A stretch of 64,000 nucleotides of DNA from Hyphomicrobiales bacterium. GTDB lineage: Bacteria > Pseudomonadota > Alphaproteobacteria > Rhizobiales > Rhizobiaceae. The notes under the pieces are model-generated. The model was given only the letters and a program-made list of their open reading frames with translations. It did no database searches and was not told the DNA's origin. Shown here piece after piece: positions 25,064-35,620 of the stretch (position 1 is the stretch's first letter; the number at the start of each line of letters is the position of its first letter). The position numbers and the translations under genes were made by a program. Where the stretch lies: the NCBI GenBank assembly GCA_900472925.1, contig UCJU01000004.1, forward strand, positions 62,001 to 126,000, written 5' to 3'.

Positions 25064-25756
25064 TTAGGCGGCGGTTGAATATCGTGCGACGGAATGCGCT
25101 GGCAAAAGTTTCAAAACCTCTTCTGCATAGGCATTTGCGTTTTGCAGAGCCTTGTCCAGATTGCTGACCTGCGAAGGGTTCATCATGTGCAGATATCCGC
25201 CGAAGTCGAACATGTCGCGAAAGGCGGCACGTTCGATAATCGGCGTGTCCAGCACATGGACGTTGCGCTTTGCCAGAAGAACTTTTGCAGCCAAAAGTGC
25301 GCGGGTCGTCACCATTGAATTGACGCGCGATAGCACGACGGAATGGGGTATTTTGATGGATGCGCGGTCATCCAGATAGCGCAGCAGTTCAAGAACCTGC
25401 GCGCCACCCTGCGCATCCATGGTGCTGCCCTGCACCGGGATGATGACGTGGTTCGAAAGGCCGACGGCCGTTGCCAGAAGCGGTGATTGAGCTCCCGGCA
25501 GATCGATAATGACGTGGTCGTAGGTGCGGCGATTGTTCAGCACATGCTGCTGTAGATTGGATGCTGAAACATAGGTGATGACGGTCAGATCGACACGATG
25601 GTCCGAAGCTTCGCGCCATTTGGAAAGCCAACGCTGTGGATCGGTATCGATCACGCAAATCTTCAATCCGCGTCGCGCCAGTTCCGATGCGAGCAACAGA
25701 ACCGCTGTTGTCTTGCCCGCGCCGCCCTTGGTGTTTGCAAACGTGATGACCGCCAT
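25064..25756 (-). CDS. Orphan ParA/MinD-family ATPase (VirC1-like)
   Basis: P-loop ATPase of 230 residues with the deviant Walker A motif KGGAGKTT at about residues 9-16 and the Walker A-prime segment VIIDLPGAQSPL. It resembles ParA-type partition proteins and Agrobacterium VirC1, which position DNA or protein complexes. No parB or parS-like site is next to it, so it is not an obvious segregation locus. Instead it sits 119 bases downstream of cheB on the same strand. ParA homologues called ParC position chemosensory arrays in other bacteria, which is one possible role. ATG 25756 begins the canonical MAVITFANTKGG; 25786 is a longer alternative. Confidence 0.8.
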   Translation of the reverse strand: MAVITFANTKGGAGKTTAVLLLASELARRGLKICVIDTDPQRWLSKWREASDHRVDLTVITYVSASNLQQHVLNNRRTYDHVIIDLPGAQSPLLATAVGLSNHVIIPVQGSTMDAQGGAQVLELLRYLDDRASIKIPHSVVLSRVNSMVTTRALLAAKVLLAKRNVHVLDTPIIERAAFRDMFDFGGYLHMMNPSQVSNLDKALQNANAYAEEVLKLLPAHSVARYSTAA

Positions 25757-25875
25757 GATTGATCCGATAAAAGCTGAGACGATCATCGCCTGCCTGACAC
25801 GCCGAGATCATGGCGCGGATCAATCATTAACCATTATGATTAATGCTTTCTTAAAGAAGGTAGACGATTGGGCTG

Positions 25876-26964
25876 TCAGCGACGGCGGTCTTCGTTGAGG
25901 ATTTCACGGGCAATCTGGTCCAGCGGCACTGTCTTGTCCACACCGCCGTGAGCGATGGCCTCCTTGGGCATACCGAAGACGACTGATGATGCCTCATCCT
26001 GAGCGATCGTCAATGCACCGGCTTGATGCATTTCGAGCATTCCGCGCGCGCCATCGTCGCCCATTCCGGTCATGATGACGCCCATGGCGTTTGAGCCAGC
26101 CGCGCGTGCCGCCGAGCGAAACAAAACATCCACAGAAGGGCGGTGGCGGGAGACGAGGGGGCCAGTGCGGACAGAAACATAATATCGAGCGCCCTGGCGC
26201 TCCAACAGCGTGTGCCTGTCACCGGGGGCGATCAGCACATGTCCGCGCAAGACCGTATCACCGTCCTCCGCTTCCTTGATTTCAACATCGCACAGCGTGT
26301 TGAGGCGCCGCGCAAAGGCAGCGGTAAATTTTTCCGGCATGTGCTGCACAATCACCATGCCGGGTGCGTTGGCGGGAAGCCTTTCCAGCATTTCACGCAA
26401 GGCCTCTGTGCCACCCGTCGATGCGCCAACGCAAACCACCATCTCCGTCGTGCGTGCCATCGCCCTGCCGGATGGCGGCGGCAGAATGACGTCTGCGGTC
26501 AACTTCGCCTGCGGTGCGTTGGGAATTGCGTGGCGTGAAGGTATTTTGATGCCTTTGACGCGAGCGTAGGCGGCGCTTTTTACCACTTCGCAAATCCGTT
26601 GGGCAGACTCCGCCAGATGGTCTGCAGCGCCTATCCGCGGCTTGAGAATAATGTCGACAGCGCCTGCCTCGAGCGCCTGAAGCAAAGTTTCAGAGCCGGC
26701 TTCGGTGAGTGATGAACACATGACCACAGGAATTGGGTGCTGTGACATGATCTTGCGAAGAAAGGTGATGCCGTCCATCCGTGGCATTTCAACGTCGAGT
26801 GTTATGACGTCGGGTAGATCTTCCTGTATTTTCCGCGCGGCCATGAAGGGGTCAGATGCAGCCCCTATCACCTCGATGTCAGGGTCTGCCTGAAGAACCG
26901 CGGTCAGCGTTTGCCGGACGCTGGCGGAGTCATCGACGATAAGAACGCGTGTTTTCTTTCCCAT
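25876..26964 (-). CDS. cheB: Chemotaxis protein methylesterase/deamidase
   Basis: CheB of 362 residues that removes methyl groups from MCP glutamates. Receiver domain: DD near residues 12-13, phosphoacceptor D in [11 protein letters not shown]. Catalytic domain: nucleophile serine in GASTGG, histidine in QHMPEKF, aspartate in GMGDDG. The start at 26964 gives a normal N-terminus ([20 protein letters not shown]). It is the last gene of the chemosensory operon, 8 bases after cheR. Confidence 0.95.
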   Translation of the reverse strand: MGKKTRVLIVDDSASVRQTLTAVLQADPDIEVIGAASDPFMAARKIQEDLPDVITLDVEMPRMDGITFLRKIMSQHPIPVVMCSSLTEAGSETLLQALEAGAVDIILKPRIGAADHLAESAQRICEVVKSAAYARVKGIKIPSRHAIPNAPQAKLTADVILPPPSGRAMARTTEMVVCVGASTGGTEALREMLERLPANAPGMVIVQHMPEKFTAAFARRLNTLCDVEIKEAEDGDTVLRGHVLIAPGDRHTLLERQGARYYVSVRTGPLVSRHRPSVDVLFRSAARAAGSNAMGVIMTGMGDDGARGMLEMHQAGALTIAQDEASSVVFGMPKEAIAHGGVDKTVPLDQIAREILNEDRRR

Positions 26965-26972
26965 ATATGAGA

Positions 26973-27839
26973 CTATTGTTTCATAAAGATTGTGTTGGCA
27001 ACCTGTTTGATAGGCAGATCGATTCCGGTCACCGTCTCGGAGTGACCTATCAGGAGATATCCGCCGGGCACAACGCACTTACACAGCTGGTTCAAAACGT
27101 GAATCTGGGTTTTCTTGTCGAAATAGATCAGGACGTTTCGGCAAAAAAGAATGTGAACCGGATCGCCGATTTCGTAGGTCGGGTTCATCAGATTCATTCT
27201 TGCAAAACCAACCTTTGAACGCAGCTTGGCGGCGATGCGCACGTCGTTGCGGTGCTTCTCCTTGGCTTGCATCACGTATTTGCGCTTGAATTCGGGCGGT
27301 ACGGGACTCACCAGATCCTTGGTGTAGATGCCGCTGTGAGCTTTCGCCAGAACCTCGGTGGACAGGTCAGTGGCAAGGATGTTGAAATCGGAAATCACGC
27401 CCTTTTCGACGGCATCCGCCAGCACCATCGCCATTGTGTAAGGCTCGGCACCGGTGGAGCATGCCGAACTCCATGCACGAATGCGTCCAAAGCCTTTTTT
27501 TGCCAGGGCTGGAAGACCGGATTTGGCCATGAAATCGAAGTGGTTCGGCTCGCGAAAGAAGTCGGTCTTGTTGGTGGTGACAACGTCGATCAGAAAGATC
27601 GCCTCCGTCTCCATCCCGCCGTGGCGAAACAAATAGTCGCAATAGGCGCTGAAGGTCGGGTAACCCGTCGCACGCAGCCGTTTGCGCAACCTGCCTTCCA
27701 GCATCGACCGCTTTGTTTCCGGCATCTTGATGCCGCAGTAGTCATAGATGAAGTTGGAAAGCTCGCGAAAATCGCGCGTGTTCAGGCTGTCGTCGAAATT
27801 TACGCTTACAGCGGTACTCAACTGTTGTATTCCTTTCAC
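26973..27839 (-). CDS. cheR: Chemotaxis protein methyltransferase
   Basis: CheR of 288 residues that methylates MCPs with S-adenosylmethionine. N-terminal helical domain about 20-80, then Rossmann domain with [19 protein letters not shown] and [14 protein letters not shown], and the catalytic-region motif [14 protein letters not shown]. Its start overlaps the CheW stop by four bases (coupled translation). Neither MCP in this operon has the NWETF-type C-terminal CheR tether. Confidence 0.95.
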   Translation of the reverse strand: MKGIQQLSTAVSVNFDDSLNTRDFRELSNFIYDYCGIKMPETKRSMLEGRLRKRLRATGYPTFSAYCDYLFRHGGMETEAIFLIDVVTTNKTDFFREPNHFDFMAKSGLPALAKKGFGRIRAWSSACSTGAEPYTMAMVLADAVEKGVISDFNILATDLSTEVLAKAHSGIYTKDLVSPVPPEFKRKYVMQAKEKHRNDVRIAAKLRSKVGFARMNLMNPTYEIGDPVHILFCRNVLIYFDKKTQIHVLNQLCKCVVPGGYLLIGHSETVTGIDLPIKQVANTIFMKQ

Positions 27840-28330
27840 GCGGCGCGCATCGGCCCGGCATTGACCTTGGCAAGATCGCTTGCTTCACCTGAAAACAGCT
27901 GAGCAAGATCGATAATGACGACAAAGTCGCCTTCACGACGAACGACGCCTGCGATGTAGCTGGAATTCCAGCTTATGCCGATATCCGGCGCGGTTTCGAT
28001 CTGGTCGAGACCGAAGGGCGTGACCTCGAAGACCTTGTCGGCAACCAAGCCCAAGGCCAGTGCCTTCTCACCGAGAGGAATATCGAGAACAAGTATTCGG
28101 GTGTGGGGCGTTTTGACCGTTTTGGACATGCCCAGACGCAGACGCAGATCGATGACGGGAACGCCCTGACCACGCACGTCCCGTAGGCCGAGAAGATAAT
28201 CCGGTCCGTGAGGGATTTTGAATGCGTCTTCGTGGTCGAGAATCTCGCGCACGACATCGACGGGGACCGCGAAGACTTCCTCACCAAGACTAAAAGTCAC
28301 GTATTGAGTATGAGTGGATGGGCTCGCCAT
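27836..28330 (-). CDS. cheW: Chemotaxis coupling protein CheW (second copy)
   Basis: CheW-domain scaffold of 164 residues linking MCPs to CheA. It starts YVTFSLGEEVFAVPVDVVREIL and has LLGLRDVRGQGVPVIDLRLRLG, both typical. It is separate from the other CheW gene (32137) and differs in sequence, so each may serve different receptor pairs. It is followed directly by cheR. A terminator-like hairpin lies between the upstream MCP gene and this gene, so it may be expressed less or have its own promoter. Confidence 0.93.
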   Translation of the reverse strand: MASPSTHTQYVTFSLGEEVFAVPVDVVREILDHEDAFKIPHGPDYLLGLRDVRGQGVPVIDLRLRLGMSKTVKTPHTRILVLDIPLGEKALALGLVADKVFEVTPFGLDQIETAPDIGISWNSSYIAGVVRREGDFVVIIDLAQLFSGEASDLAKVNAGPMRAA

Positions 28331-28400
28331 TTACGTTTTCTCCAAAGTCCTGGTCATCTTGGTCGAGTTGTTCTGGGCCGTTACCGGTTCGAAAAATGAT

Positions 28401-28433
28401 CCGGCGCGGATGGGATAAACCATCCCGCGCCGG
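28401..28433 (-). terminator. Hairpin after the first MCP gene
   Basis: GC-rich stem (CCGGCGCGG arm at 28401-28409, complement ending at 28433, one bulged base) followed on the minus strand by ATCATTTTTCG. It looks like a rho-independent terminator or attenuator between the MCP and cheW-cheR-cheB. Confidence 0.7.
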
Positions 28434-28447
28434 AGAGCATGCTGCCG

Positions 28448-30151
28448 TCATGCGGAGTGGCGGAAGTCCTGGTCGTCTGCGTCCGGTCCACCCATGGAAA
28501 GATCGAGCGCGAAGCCTTTTGCACGGGCCTGCTGTCCGCCAATCGAATTGTCGCTCGGTCTGCGGTTTACCGTTTTTGATGCAGGTGCGGTTTTATGGCT
28601 TGGACGGTGCGCGCTTTGAGCCTGTGGCTGCTGGCGAGAGACCGTCGAGGAGCGATCAACCTTGAAGAAAGCAATGCTTGCCTGCAACTCTTCCGCCTGT
28701 GCTGCCAGCTCTTCCGACGTTGCAGACATTTCCTCGGACGCGCTGGTATTCTGCTGCGTGACCTTGTCGAGCTGCTGGATCGCTTCGTTGATCTGATTGG
28801 CGCCGATGTCCTGCTCGCGGCATGCGGCAGAAATTTCGGCAACGAGTTCTGCCGTCTTTCGGATGTCGGGGACCAGGCGGTTCAGCATATCGCCCGCATC
28901 GGCGGCAGCCTTTACGGTTTCGCTGGACATGGAGCTGATTTCGGCGGCTGCAGACTGACTGCGTTCTGCAAGCTTACGAACTTCCGATGCGACGACCGCA
29001 AAGCCCTTACCATGTTCGCCTGCACGGGCTGCTTCGACAGCCGCGTTCAGGGCGAGAAGGTCAGTCTGACGTGCGATTTCCTGAACGATGGAAATCTTTT
29101 CGGCAATCGTGCGCATGGCAATCACGGCCCGGCCGACGGCAGCGCCGCTGGCTTCGGCATCGGTCGAAGACTGGCGGGCGATCTTTTCCGTCTGGGCAGC
29201 ATTTTCAGCGTTCTGGCGGATGTTGGCTGCCATCTGCTCCATGGACGCCGAAGCTTCCTCGGTCGAAGACGCCTGTTCCGTCGCACCTTGCGAGACCTGC
29301 TCGGAGCTTGCAGACAACTCTTGGCTTCCCGATGAAACGTTTTCCGCAGCAGAAATGGAATCTCCAACGACACCACGAAGTCGTTCGATCATCGTGTTGA
29401 CGTGTTCCAGAAGCTGGCCGATCTCATCCCGTGTCGTTATTACGGCCGTGCTTGTCAAATCGCCATCAGAAACATTGCGAACGGCATGAATCGCCTTTGT
29501 CAGTCCACGGCTGATCCCCATGGCGATCACGAAAGCGACGATCACTGAAATGACCACGAGTGCGATCGATGCGCCGATCAGGATATTTCTGGCCGTGTCA
29601 TATTGGATATTCGTTGCTTCGTCCGTGGCACGCAGGTCGGAACTTATGGTCGATGACAACGATGCCAGGGTCGCAAGCAGCTTTTCTGTTGCGGCTGCGC
29701 CTTCGGTCATGGACATCTGACCGGCTTTTGCGTTGCTTTCTGTCGTGTTCTGCGTCGCGAGAGACAAGACCTCATCCTGAATTCTGACCCAATCGCCATA
29801 AATGCCGCGGAAAGTCGCTGCCGCCGATTTTATCTCGGCATTTTTTCCCTGCTCGAATTCCACGAGCTTTGCTTCTATACTCTTCCGACGCTCCATGGCG
29901 ACGTCACGATAGGCCTTAATTTGCTGCGGATCGGTGCTCATAACAGCGTTTTTCTCGGACCGTATTGCGGTCGAGATCGCGTCCGACAGATTGTTGAGAT
30001 CCTGAAGATTTTCCGCCGGACCCTGAATAATTTCAGTAATCGATGAGTTCAGCGAGGCGAGATTGAAAATCGCCATCGTCGCCATGCCGGCGGCCATTGA
30101 TATGATTAATGTAAAAGCCAAAGCCAACTTAAGTTTAATTGTGAAGCGCAT
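28448..30151 (-). CDS. Methyl-accepting chemotaxis protein (one HAMP)
   Basis: Transmembrane chemoreceptor of 567 residues. First TM about 8-30, periplasmic four-helix-bundle-type sensor to about 185, second TM about 187-210, one HAMP, then the signalling domain with hairpin tip [20 protein letters not shown]. The start at 30151 ([13 protein letters not shown]) gives a positive N-terminus before TM1 and matches the neighbour's start. The signalling domain is almost identical at protein level to the next MCP. A shared C-terminal tail ([20 protein letters not shown]) lies after a Pro/Gln linker. Ligand unknown. Confidence 0.93.
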   Translation of the reverse strand: MRFTIKLKLALAFTLIISMAAGMATMAIFNLASLNSSITEIIQGPAENLQDLNNLSDAISTAIRSEKNAVMSTDPQQIKAYRDVAMERRKSIEAKLVEFEQGKNAEIKSAAATFRGIYGDWVRIQDEVLSLATQNTTESNAKAGQMSMTEGAAATEKLLATLASLSSTISSDLRATDEATNIQYDTARNILIGASIALVVISVIVAFVIAMGISRGLTKAIHAVRNVSDGDLTSTAVITTRDEIGQLLEHVNTMIERLRGVVGDSISAAENVSSGSQELSASSEQVSQGATEQASSTEEASASMEQMAANIRQNAENAAQTEKIARQSSTDAEASGAAVGRAVIAMRTIAEKISIVQEIARQTDLLALNAAVEAARAGEHGKGFAVVASEVRKLAERSQSAAAEISSMSSETVKAAADAGDMLNRLVPDIRKTAELVAEISAACREQDIGANQINEAIQQLDKVTQQNTSASEEMSATSEELAAQAEELQASIAFFKVDRSSTVSRQQPQAQSAHRPSHKTAPASKTVNRRPSDNSIGGQQARAKGFALDLSMGGPDADDQDFRHSA

Positions 30152-30283
30152 AATAAGACCTCGGAACCATATGGGGTGATGACGGAAGCGCCGATTTCGG
30201 CTTTTGAAATGAGTTCGCGTCTGAGTGATGCATTCACGTTGCGCGACAATAGGCACGACAGTCATCGTCGTATCGTTTGTTCA

Positions 30284-30308
30284 GGCTCCGAAACCGGGTT
30301 CCGGAGCC
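30284..30308 (-). terminator. Hairpin between the two MCP genes
   Basis: GGCTCCG (30284-30290) pairs with CGGAGCC (30302-30308) across an 11-base loop, 16 bases after the second MCP's stop on the minus strand. No clear T-run, so partial termination or mRNA-end protection is likely. Confidence 0.5.
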
Positions 30309-30323
30309 CACTATTCTTTTGTA

Positions 30324-32135
30324 TCAAGCGCTTTCGCGGAAGTCGGCGTCGTTGGCATCCGGGCCACCCATCGACATATCAAGCGCGAAGCCCTTGGCGC
30401 GTGCCTGTTGCGACTGAATGGAGTGGTCCTGTGTCGGGCGGCGCACCGGGGCAGCCGGTTTTACCGCAGGTCGAGGTGCCGGTGCCCGTGTTGGGGCCTG
30501 TGCTCTCGGCACCGGGCTTGTGTTACCACGCTCCACCTTGAAGAAGGCAATGCTCGCCTGCAGTTCTTCAGCCTGGGCCGCCAGTTCCTCAGAGGTTGCA
30601 GACATTTCTTCGGAAGCACCTGAGTTCTGCTGGGTCACGAGGTCGAGTTGCTGGATGGCCTCATTGATCTGGCTTGCGCCGATATCCTGCTCGCGGCATG
30701 CGGAAGAGATTTCCGACACAAGTTCTGCTGTCTTGCGGATATCTGGAACGAGACGGTTCAACATTTCGCCGGCTTCGGTGGCAACCTTAACCGTCTCGCC
30801 CGAGAGAGACGAGATTTCTGCCGCGGCAGCCTGACTGCGTTCTGCGAGTTTGCGAACTTCAGACGCGACGACGGCAAAGCCCTTGCCATGCTCACCCGCA
30901 CGGGCGGCTTCAACAGCGGCGTTCAGTGCCAGAAGATCGGTCTGACGAGCGATTTCCTGAACGATGGAAATTTTCTCGGCGATGGTGCGCATGGCGGTAA
31001 CCGCACGACCCACGGCCTCGCCACTGGCTTCCGCGTCCTTGGAAGACTGGCGTGCGATTTTTTCGGTCTGCGCTGCGTTGTCGGCGTTCTGCTTGATGTT
31101 GGCTGCCATCTGTTCCATCGAGGCCGATGCTTCTTCGGCAGAAGATGCCTGTTCGGTGGCACCCTGCGATAGCTGTTCAGAGCTTGCAGACAGTTCCTGG
31201 CTACCGGATGACACGTTGTCAGCCGCAGTCAGTGCGTCGGCAACGACGCCGCGAAGACGCTCTACCATGCGCTGCAAGGCAATCCCCAGCGTATCCTTAT
31301 CGGAAAGCGGTGTTGGCGTGATTGTCAGATTACCATCGGCAATTTCATTCGCCACACCGGCGGTGTTGCGCAGGTTGCCTGTCATAACGTTAATACGCGT
31401 GACCAGGTCCTTGATCTCGTCATTTGTCTTGATCTCGACGTTCTGGTTGAGGTCACCGATCGAGACTGCTTCCGCGACTGTCATGATCTTGCGCAGGCCG
31501 CTGCTGATGCCGAGCGCAATCCACAAAGCTGTGAACATCGCGATGACGACCGAAGCGATCGATGCTGAAATCAACATCAGGCGTGTCTGCTCGTAGTCTT
31601 CACTGGTAGACGCCTTGGCATCCTCAAGGCGTGTGCGGTTCATCGCAACACCCTGTTCAAGCTTCTGGGTCATTGCATTTGCCGATACGCGACCGTCTCC
31701 CGAAGAGTAGGCGGAAGCGGCAGCGACGTTGCCTTCATGGACATATTCACGGACGCGATCGTCGCTATTTTCAAATGCTTTCGTAATCGCCTGTAGCTCG
31801 ACCCAGTAGTTGCGGGTCTCGGCGCTGGCTGTCGCCGCCATGTCGGCGATCATTTTATCCATTTCAGCGCGTGTTTCGTCGCTGGTTGCGATGTGCTTTT
31901 GAATTTCCTGCGGCGTCGTCGCCAGGATGAGGTTTTTCTGGGCACGCACGGTTGAAAGGGACAGCGCATTGATCTGGTGTGTCTTGTCCAGACGCACGAC
32001 GGTGCCGTCCACCACTTCATCCATTGCATCCTTGGCCAAGCCAAGGCTGTAAACGCCATATCCGGCTGTTCCCGCTAGCATCAAGATCAGGAATCCGAAT
32101 GCGACAGCTAGCTTCATTTTAATGGTAAATCGCAT
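30324..32135 (-). CDS. Methyl-accepting chemotaxis protein (two HAMP)
   Basis: Transmembrane chemoreceptor of 603 residues. TM1 about 8-30, periplasmic helical sensor with [21 protein letters not shown]2 about 188-212, then two HAMP-like modules before the signalling domain, unlike its neighbour with one. The hairpin tip [20 protein letters not shown] and methylation helices match the other MCP. The tail [20 protein letters not shown] is shared with it. The gene starts 1 base after the CheW stop, so it belongs to the operon. Confidence 0.93.
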   Translation of the reverse strand: MRFTIKMKLAVAFGFLILMLAGTAGYGVYSLGLAKDAMDEVVDGTVVRLDKTHQINALSLSTVRAQKNLILATTPQEIQKHIATSDETRAEMDKMIADMAATASAETRNYWVELQAITKAFENSDDRVREYVHEGNVAAASAYSSGDGRVSANAMTQKLEQGVAMNRTRLEDAKASTSEDYEQTRLMLISASIASVVIAMFTALWIALGISSGLRKIMTVAEAVSIGDLNQNVEIKTNDEIKDLVTRINVMTGNLRNTAGVANEIADGNLTITPTPLSDKDTLGIALQRMVERLRGVVADALTAADNVSSGSQELSASSEQLSQGATEQASSAEEASASMEQMAANIKQNADNAAQTEKIARQSSKDAEASGEAVGRAVTAMRTIAEKISIVQEIARQTDLLALNAAVEAARAGEHGKGFAVVASEVRKLAERSQAAAAEISSLSGETVKVATEAGEMLNRLVPDIRKTAELVSEISSACREQDIGASQINEAIQQLDLVTQQNSGASEEMSATSEELAAQAEELQASIAFFKVERGNTSPVPRAQAPTRAPAPRPAVKPAAPVRRPTQDHSIQSQQARAKGFALDMSMGGPDANDADFRESA

Positions 32136-32136
32136 T

Positions 32137-32679
32137 TCAGAGTTCCTTGGAAAGGTCGATGACGTTGTTGCGAGATGTGCCTTTCACAGATGTGTCCGGC
32201 TGTGAGGTGAAGATGGCATTGAGGTTGGGAAGAATGACGAACTCGCTGCCGCGCTTGACGAGGCATTTGATGTAGTCGGGACGCCACCGCATTCCGACGC
32301 TTGGAGGCTGCTCACTTGCCGTCCTGGAAAACGTCGTGACTTCGTAGACCTTATCGGTGCGCAGGCCGACCAATGTTCGTTCACCATCAAGCGGAAGCTC
32401 GATGACGATGATGCGGCTATCGATTGTTTTTTCCGCAGCGCCCATGCCGAAGGCCAGACGAATATCGGCCAGCGGGATGACTTTGCCGCGAAAATTGATG
32501 ACGCTTGCGACAAATGGTTTGCTGCCGGGCACTGCGGTTTCTGGCAGAAGATCCAGAATTTCCTGAACCTGCACGGCTTCGATGGCGAAAGTTTCACCTT
32601 CGATGCTGAAGGTCAGAACCTCGAGATCGTCTTGAGGGCCCCAGAGGTCGTCTGGCTGTTTCAATCTGGTCTGGTTCAT
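32137..32679 (-). CDS. cheW: Chemotaxis coupling protein CheW (first copy)
   Basis: CheW of 180 residues with an N-terminal extension. Typical strands are [20 protein letters not shown] and [20 protein letters not shown]. The start overlaps the cheA stop by four bases. It is the array scaffold most tightly coupled to CheA in this operon. Confidence 0.93.
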   Translation of the reverse strand: MNQTRLKQPDDLWGPQDDLEVLTFSIEGETFAIEAVQVQEILDLLPETAVPGSKPFVASVINFRGKVIPLADIRLAFGMGAAEKTIDSRIIVIELPLDGERTLVGLRTDKVYEVTTFSRTASEQPPSVGMRWRPDYIKCLVKRGSEFVILPNLNAIFTSQPDTSVKGTSRNNVIDLSKEL

Positions 32680-34667
32680 CCGGCGATACGCATCTGCGCC
32701 TCCTGCTGCTGTCCTGCGGTGACGAGGTGCCCGACATCGAGAATGAGGGCGACACTGCCGTCACCGAGAATGGTCGCACCGGAGAATGTCGCAACGTCGT
32801 GATGAAGTTTCGACATTGCCTTGATCACCGTCTGGTGGTCTCCGATAATCTGATCGACAACGAGGCCAACGCGCTCCGAGCCAGTCGAAATAACGACGAC
32901 TTTCTGGAACTGGTCAGGCGTCGTGCCGGTATGGAAAAGCTCGCGAAGTCGAATGAAAGGAACGAGGCTTTCGCGCAACGAGATGAATGAGCGGCCGCGG
33001 GATTTCATGTCGTTTTCAGGCGTGAGCTCAAGGCACTCCTCCACTGCGGACAGCGGAATGACATAGCAACCTGTACCGACCCGCACCAACAGGCCATCAA
33101 TGATGGCAAGTGTCAGCGGGATGGCGAGTGTTATCTCGGAACCGGAGCCGGGCGTGCTGCTGACGTTGATGGTGCCGCGCAGTCCCTCAATGGTCTTTTT
33201 CACCACATCCATGCCGACACCTCGGCCGGAGAGATTGGTGACCTGCGCTGCCGTGGAGAACCCCGGCTCGAAAATCATCTGCAGAAGGTCCTGATCGGAC
33301 AGCGTAGCGCCCACAGCAATCAGACCTGATGACTCAGCCTTTGCACGCACTCTTTCGCGGTCGATGCCGCGACCATCATCGCGAATGGTGATGGTGACAT
33401 CGCCGCCGGACTGCCGGGCCACCAATGTGACCTGACCTGCCGGGTTTTTGCCTGCCGCAATGCGCTCTTCAGGCGTTTCCAGCCCATGGTCGCAGGAATT
33501 TCGCACGAGGTGTACGAGAGGGTCGGCTAGGCGTTCAATCACGACCTTGTCGACCTCGGTGCTTTCCCCCTCGGTCAAAAGTTCGATCTGCTTTCCGGTT
33601 TCGCGGGCAAGATCGTGAACGAGGCGGCGGAAACGGCTGAACAATTGCGAGATCGGTACCATGCGAAGCACCATCATGGTATCGCGAAGCTCACCGGAAA
33701 GGCGTTCGACATCTTCAGAAACCGAGCGAAGCTGGATGTCGACGCTCGTGTTCGCCAGCTGTGACAGGCGCGATTGGGCGATCACCAACTCTCCGACGCG
33801 GTCCATCAACTCGTCAAGACGCTCGGCAGGAACGCGTACGTTTTCCGCGTTCTTGTTGTTCTTGCTATCAGCATTTGCCTGGGCCGCTGCCGGATGTGCT
33901 TTTGCGGCTTCCTCGACCGGCGCCAGGGGCTGAACAATCTCGGCAACGAGCGCCGGTTCGCTTGAGATTTTTTTGACGACGATGTCCATGTCGTCCATGA
34001 CGAAGATGAAAACATCATCAATGGCTGATCGTGGTTGATCGGTCTTCAGGGTGACCTTCCAGGAGAGGTAGAGATTGGTCGGGTCGATGAGGTCAAGCGA
34101 AGGAATGGCATTCGTGTTGACGGCGATGGTGCAATCGCCAAGCTCCGCCAACTCATCCAAAAGGCCCAACGGGTTGGTGCCATTTGCCATGGAGTTTGCT
34201 GGCAGGCTGAAGTTGATCTGCCATGTTGTTGTGGAGGGCTCGTCGGCTTTTACAGTTGCGGCGGATTGAACCTTTTGGGGGACTGCGGCACCGTCTGCTC
34301 CGACTGCGGCCTGTAATTTGGCAAGCAGGCGATCGCCCGTTTCTGGAAACGCGGCTGCCGGATTGTCGACGAGGCGACGCATGTGATCCTGCGCCTCGAG
34401 TACGGCCGCAATCAGCTCGCTACTGGCGGGGACTTCACCCTTACGGACGCGGTCGAACGCAGTTTCGCAATGATGGGTGAAAGCGGCCAAGGCTTCGAAA
34501 CCAAACATGGCTCCGGACCCCTTGAGGGTATGCAGGCCGCGAAACACGGCGTCGATCTGTCCTTGATTGGACAGGTCATGCAACAGGTCCAGCAAACCGC
34601 TTTCGATTTGTTCGAAAAGCTCGGCTGCCTCTGTTCTGAAAACCTGAATGGGGTCCAGTATATTCAT
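32676..34667 (-). CDS. cheA: Chemotaxis histidine kinase
   Basis: CheA of 663 residues. P1 phosphotransfer domain with FRGLHTLKGSGAMFGFEAL (phosphorylated histidine near residue 47), a P2-like CheY-binding region (about 150-245), a P3 dimerisation helix starting VPAERLDELMDRVGELVIAQ, P4 ATPase with LVHLVRNSCDHGLE and DDGRGID, and a C-terminal CheW-like P5. Full length. The cheY stop overlaps its start by four bases. Together with CheY, two CheW, CheR and CheB it makes a complete signalling core. Confidence 0.96.
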   Translation of the reverse strand: MNILDPIQVFRTEAAELFEQIESGLLDLLHDLSNQGQIDAVFRGLHTLKGSGAMFGFEALAAFTHHCETAFDRVRKGEVPASSELIAAVLEAQDHMRRLVDNPAAAFPETGDRLLAKLQAAVGADGAAVPQKVQSAATVKADEPSTTTWQINFSLPANSMANGTNPLGLLDELAELGDCTIAVNTNAIPSLDLIDPTNLYLSWKVTLKTDQPRSAIDDVFIFVMDDMDIVVKKISSEPALVAEIVQPLAPVEEAAKAHPAAAQANADSKNNKNAENVRVPAERLDELMDRVGELVIAQSRLSQLANTSVDIQLRSVSEDVERLSGELRDTMMVLRMVPISQLFSRFRRLVHDLARETGKQIELLTEGESTEVDKVVIERLADPLVHLVRNSCDHGLETPEERIAAGKNPAGQVTLVARQSGGDVTITIRDDGRGIDRERVRAKAESSGLIAVGATLSDQDLLQMIFEPGFSTAAQVTNLSGRGVGMDVVKKTIEGLRGTINVSSTPGSGSEITLAIPLTLAIIDGLLVRVGTGCYVIPLSAVEECLELTPENDMKSRGRSFISLRESLVPFIRLRELFHTGTTPDQFQKVVVISTGSERVGLVVDQIIGDHQTVIKAMSKLHHDVATFSGATILGDGSVALILDVGHLVTAGQQQEAQMRIAG

Positions 34668-35032
34668 CTACCAAGAACCTTTTTCACGATTTTGACGAGG
34701 TTTTCAGGATCGAAAGGCTTTGTGACCCAACCGGTCGCGCCTGCGGCCTTTGCCCGAGCCTTCATGTCCGCATCCGATTCCGTTGTCAGGAATATGATTG
34801 GTATGCCGGTATGGGCTGGCGATTGCCTCAAGGCTTCGATCATTTCCAAGCCGTTCATGTTGGGCATGTTGAGATCGGTGACGATGAGATCGAAGGAGCC
34901 GGCCTTCGCTTTGGTCAGTCCGTCTGCGCCATCGACCGCTTCCGTCACCTGATAGCCGGCATTTGTCAGGGCGATTTTGGTCGTCATTCTGATGCTGGCA
35001 GAGTCATCGACAGTAAGAATATTGGCGCTCAT
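34664..35032 (-). CDS. cheY: Chemotaxis response regulator CheY-like
   Basis: Single receiver domain of 122 residues. Acidic pair DD near 8-9, phosphoacceptor in LIVTDLNMPNMNG (about residue 53), conserved T of FLTTES and K of VTKPFDPENL. No output domain. It overlaps both neighbours by four bases. Because no flagellar genes are near, its target could be a motor or a non-flagellar partner. Confidence 0.93.
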   Translation of the reverse strand: MSANILTVDDSASIRMTTKIALTNAGYQVTEAVDGADGLTKAKAGSFDLIVTDLNMPNMNGLEMIEALRQSPAHTGIPIIFLTTESDADMKARAKAAGATGWVTKPFDPENLVKIVKKVLGR

Positions 35033-35343
35033 TGAATTTCCTTTCCGTGCAGCCAGAAGAGGCGAGAGGCCTCGTCCATATTCGTGAAGAAACCGCCCCG
35101 GCGAAGGGTATCGACGACATTTGGTGAGGCTGGTTTCGTGAGAGTGATGTACTTGCCGTTCGCACGCGCATAGAGCCTTGATGCTTCGATGAGCTGTATA
35201 AAGCTCAAATCGGTATTGGCATCCGGGGGAATATCCACAGTGACGGCTTGGTGCATCTGAAGCGCGTCAAGCAGGCTTTCATGCACGGCCGCAATTCCGC
35301 GTATGGAGAGCGTGGGAGGCAAATCGAGTATTTCTGGCGTCAT
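35029..35343 (-). CDS. STAS-domain protein, likely first gene of the che operon
   Basis: A 104-residue STAS (anti-sigma-antagonist-like) domain protein with strand/helix pattern including VTVDIPPDANTDLSFIQLIE, where a conserved DLS phosphorylatable serine is present. Small STAS proteins head several rhizobial and other chemosensory operons, but their role there is unclear. The CAT at 35341-35343 gives the start; the frame upstream of it looks non-coding. Its stop overlaps the cheY start by four bases. Confidence 0.8.
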   Translation of the reverse strand: MTPEILDLPPTLSIRGIAAVHESLLDALQMHQAVTVDIPPDANTDLSFIQLIEASRLYARANGKYITLTKPASPNVVDTLRRGGFFTNMDEASRLFWLHGKEIQ

Positions 35344-35350
35344 CAGTGTC

Positions 35351-35620
35351 CTACTTCCCGGCTGCCTTGAATCTGGCCAGCGAACAAATTGCCGTGACCT
35401 TTCGTTCGACGCAGAATTTGCCAGTGCTGCCCGGCATTTCCACATCGATGTGTTTTGGAGGTTTGTGCGTGCGGGCTGTGGTGCAGATGACAACAGTGTC
35501 GCCGTTGAAACGCCAACATGCGTTTCGATAGCTGAACTGACAGCTCTCGAGCTCACCATGGTGGTATTCAGACACAGCAACGACCGCGCAGTCTTTGCAA
35601 AAAGCAAGAACGCGTTCCAA
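35351..35620 (-). CDS. Cys-rich hypothetical protein, TTG start (uncertain)
   Basis: An open frame of 89 residues beginning at TTG and ending 7 bases before the STAS gene. It has seven cysteines, including CKDC near residues 8-11, and codon usage similar to its neighbours, but no family I recognise. An in-frame TGA lies just upstream of the TTG, so the protein cannot extend much. It might be a PilZ- or zinc-ribbon-like protein, or not a gene at all. Confidence 0.35.
   Translation of the reverse strand: MERVLAFCKDCAVVAVSEYHHGELESCQFSYRNACWRFNGDTVVICTTARTHKPPKHIDVEMPGSTGKFCVERKVTAICSLARFKAAGK

Noticed and set aside
32137-35343. Flagellar che operon
   Set aside because: No flagellar, fliM-type, cheD or motility genes are near; gene content fits a separate chemosensory cluster.
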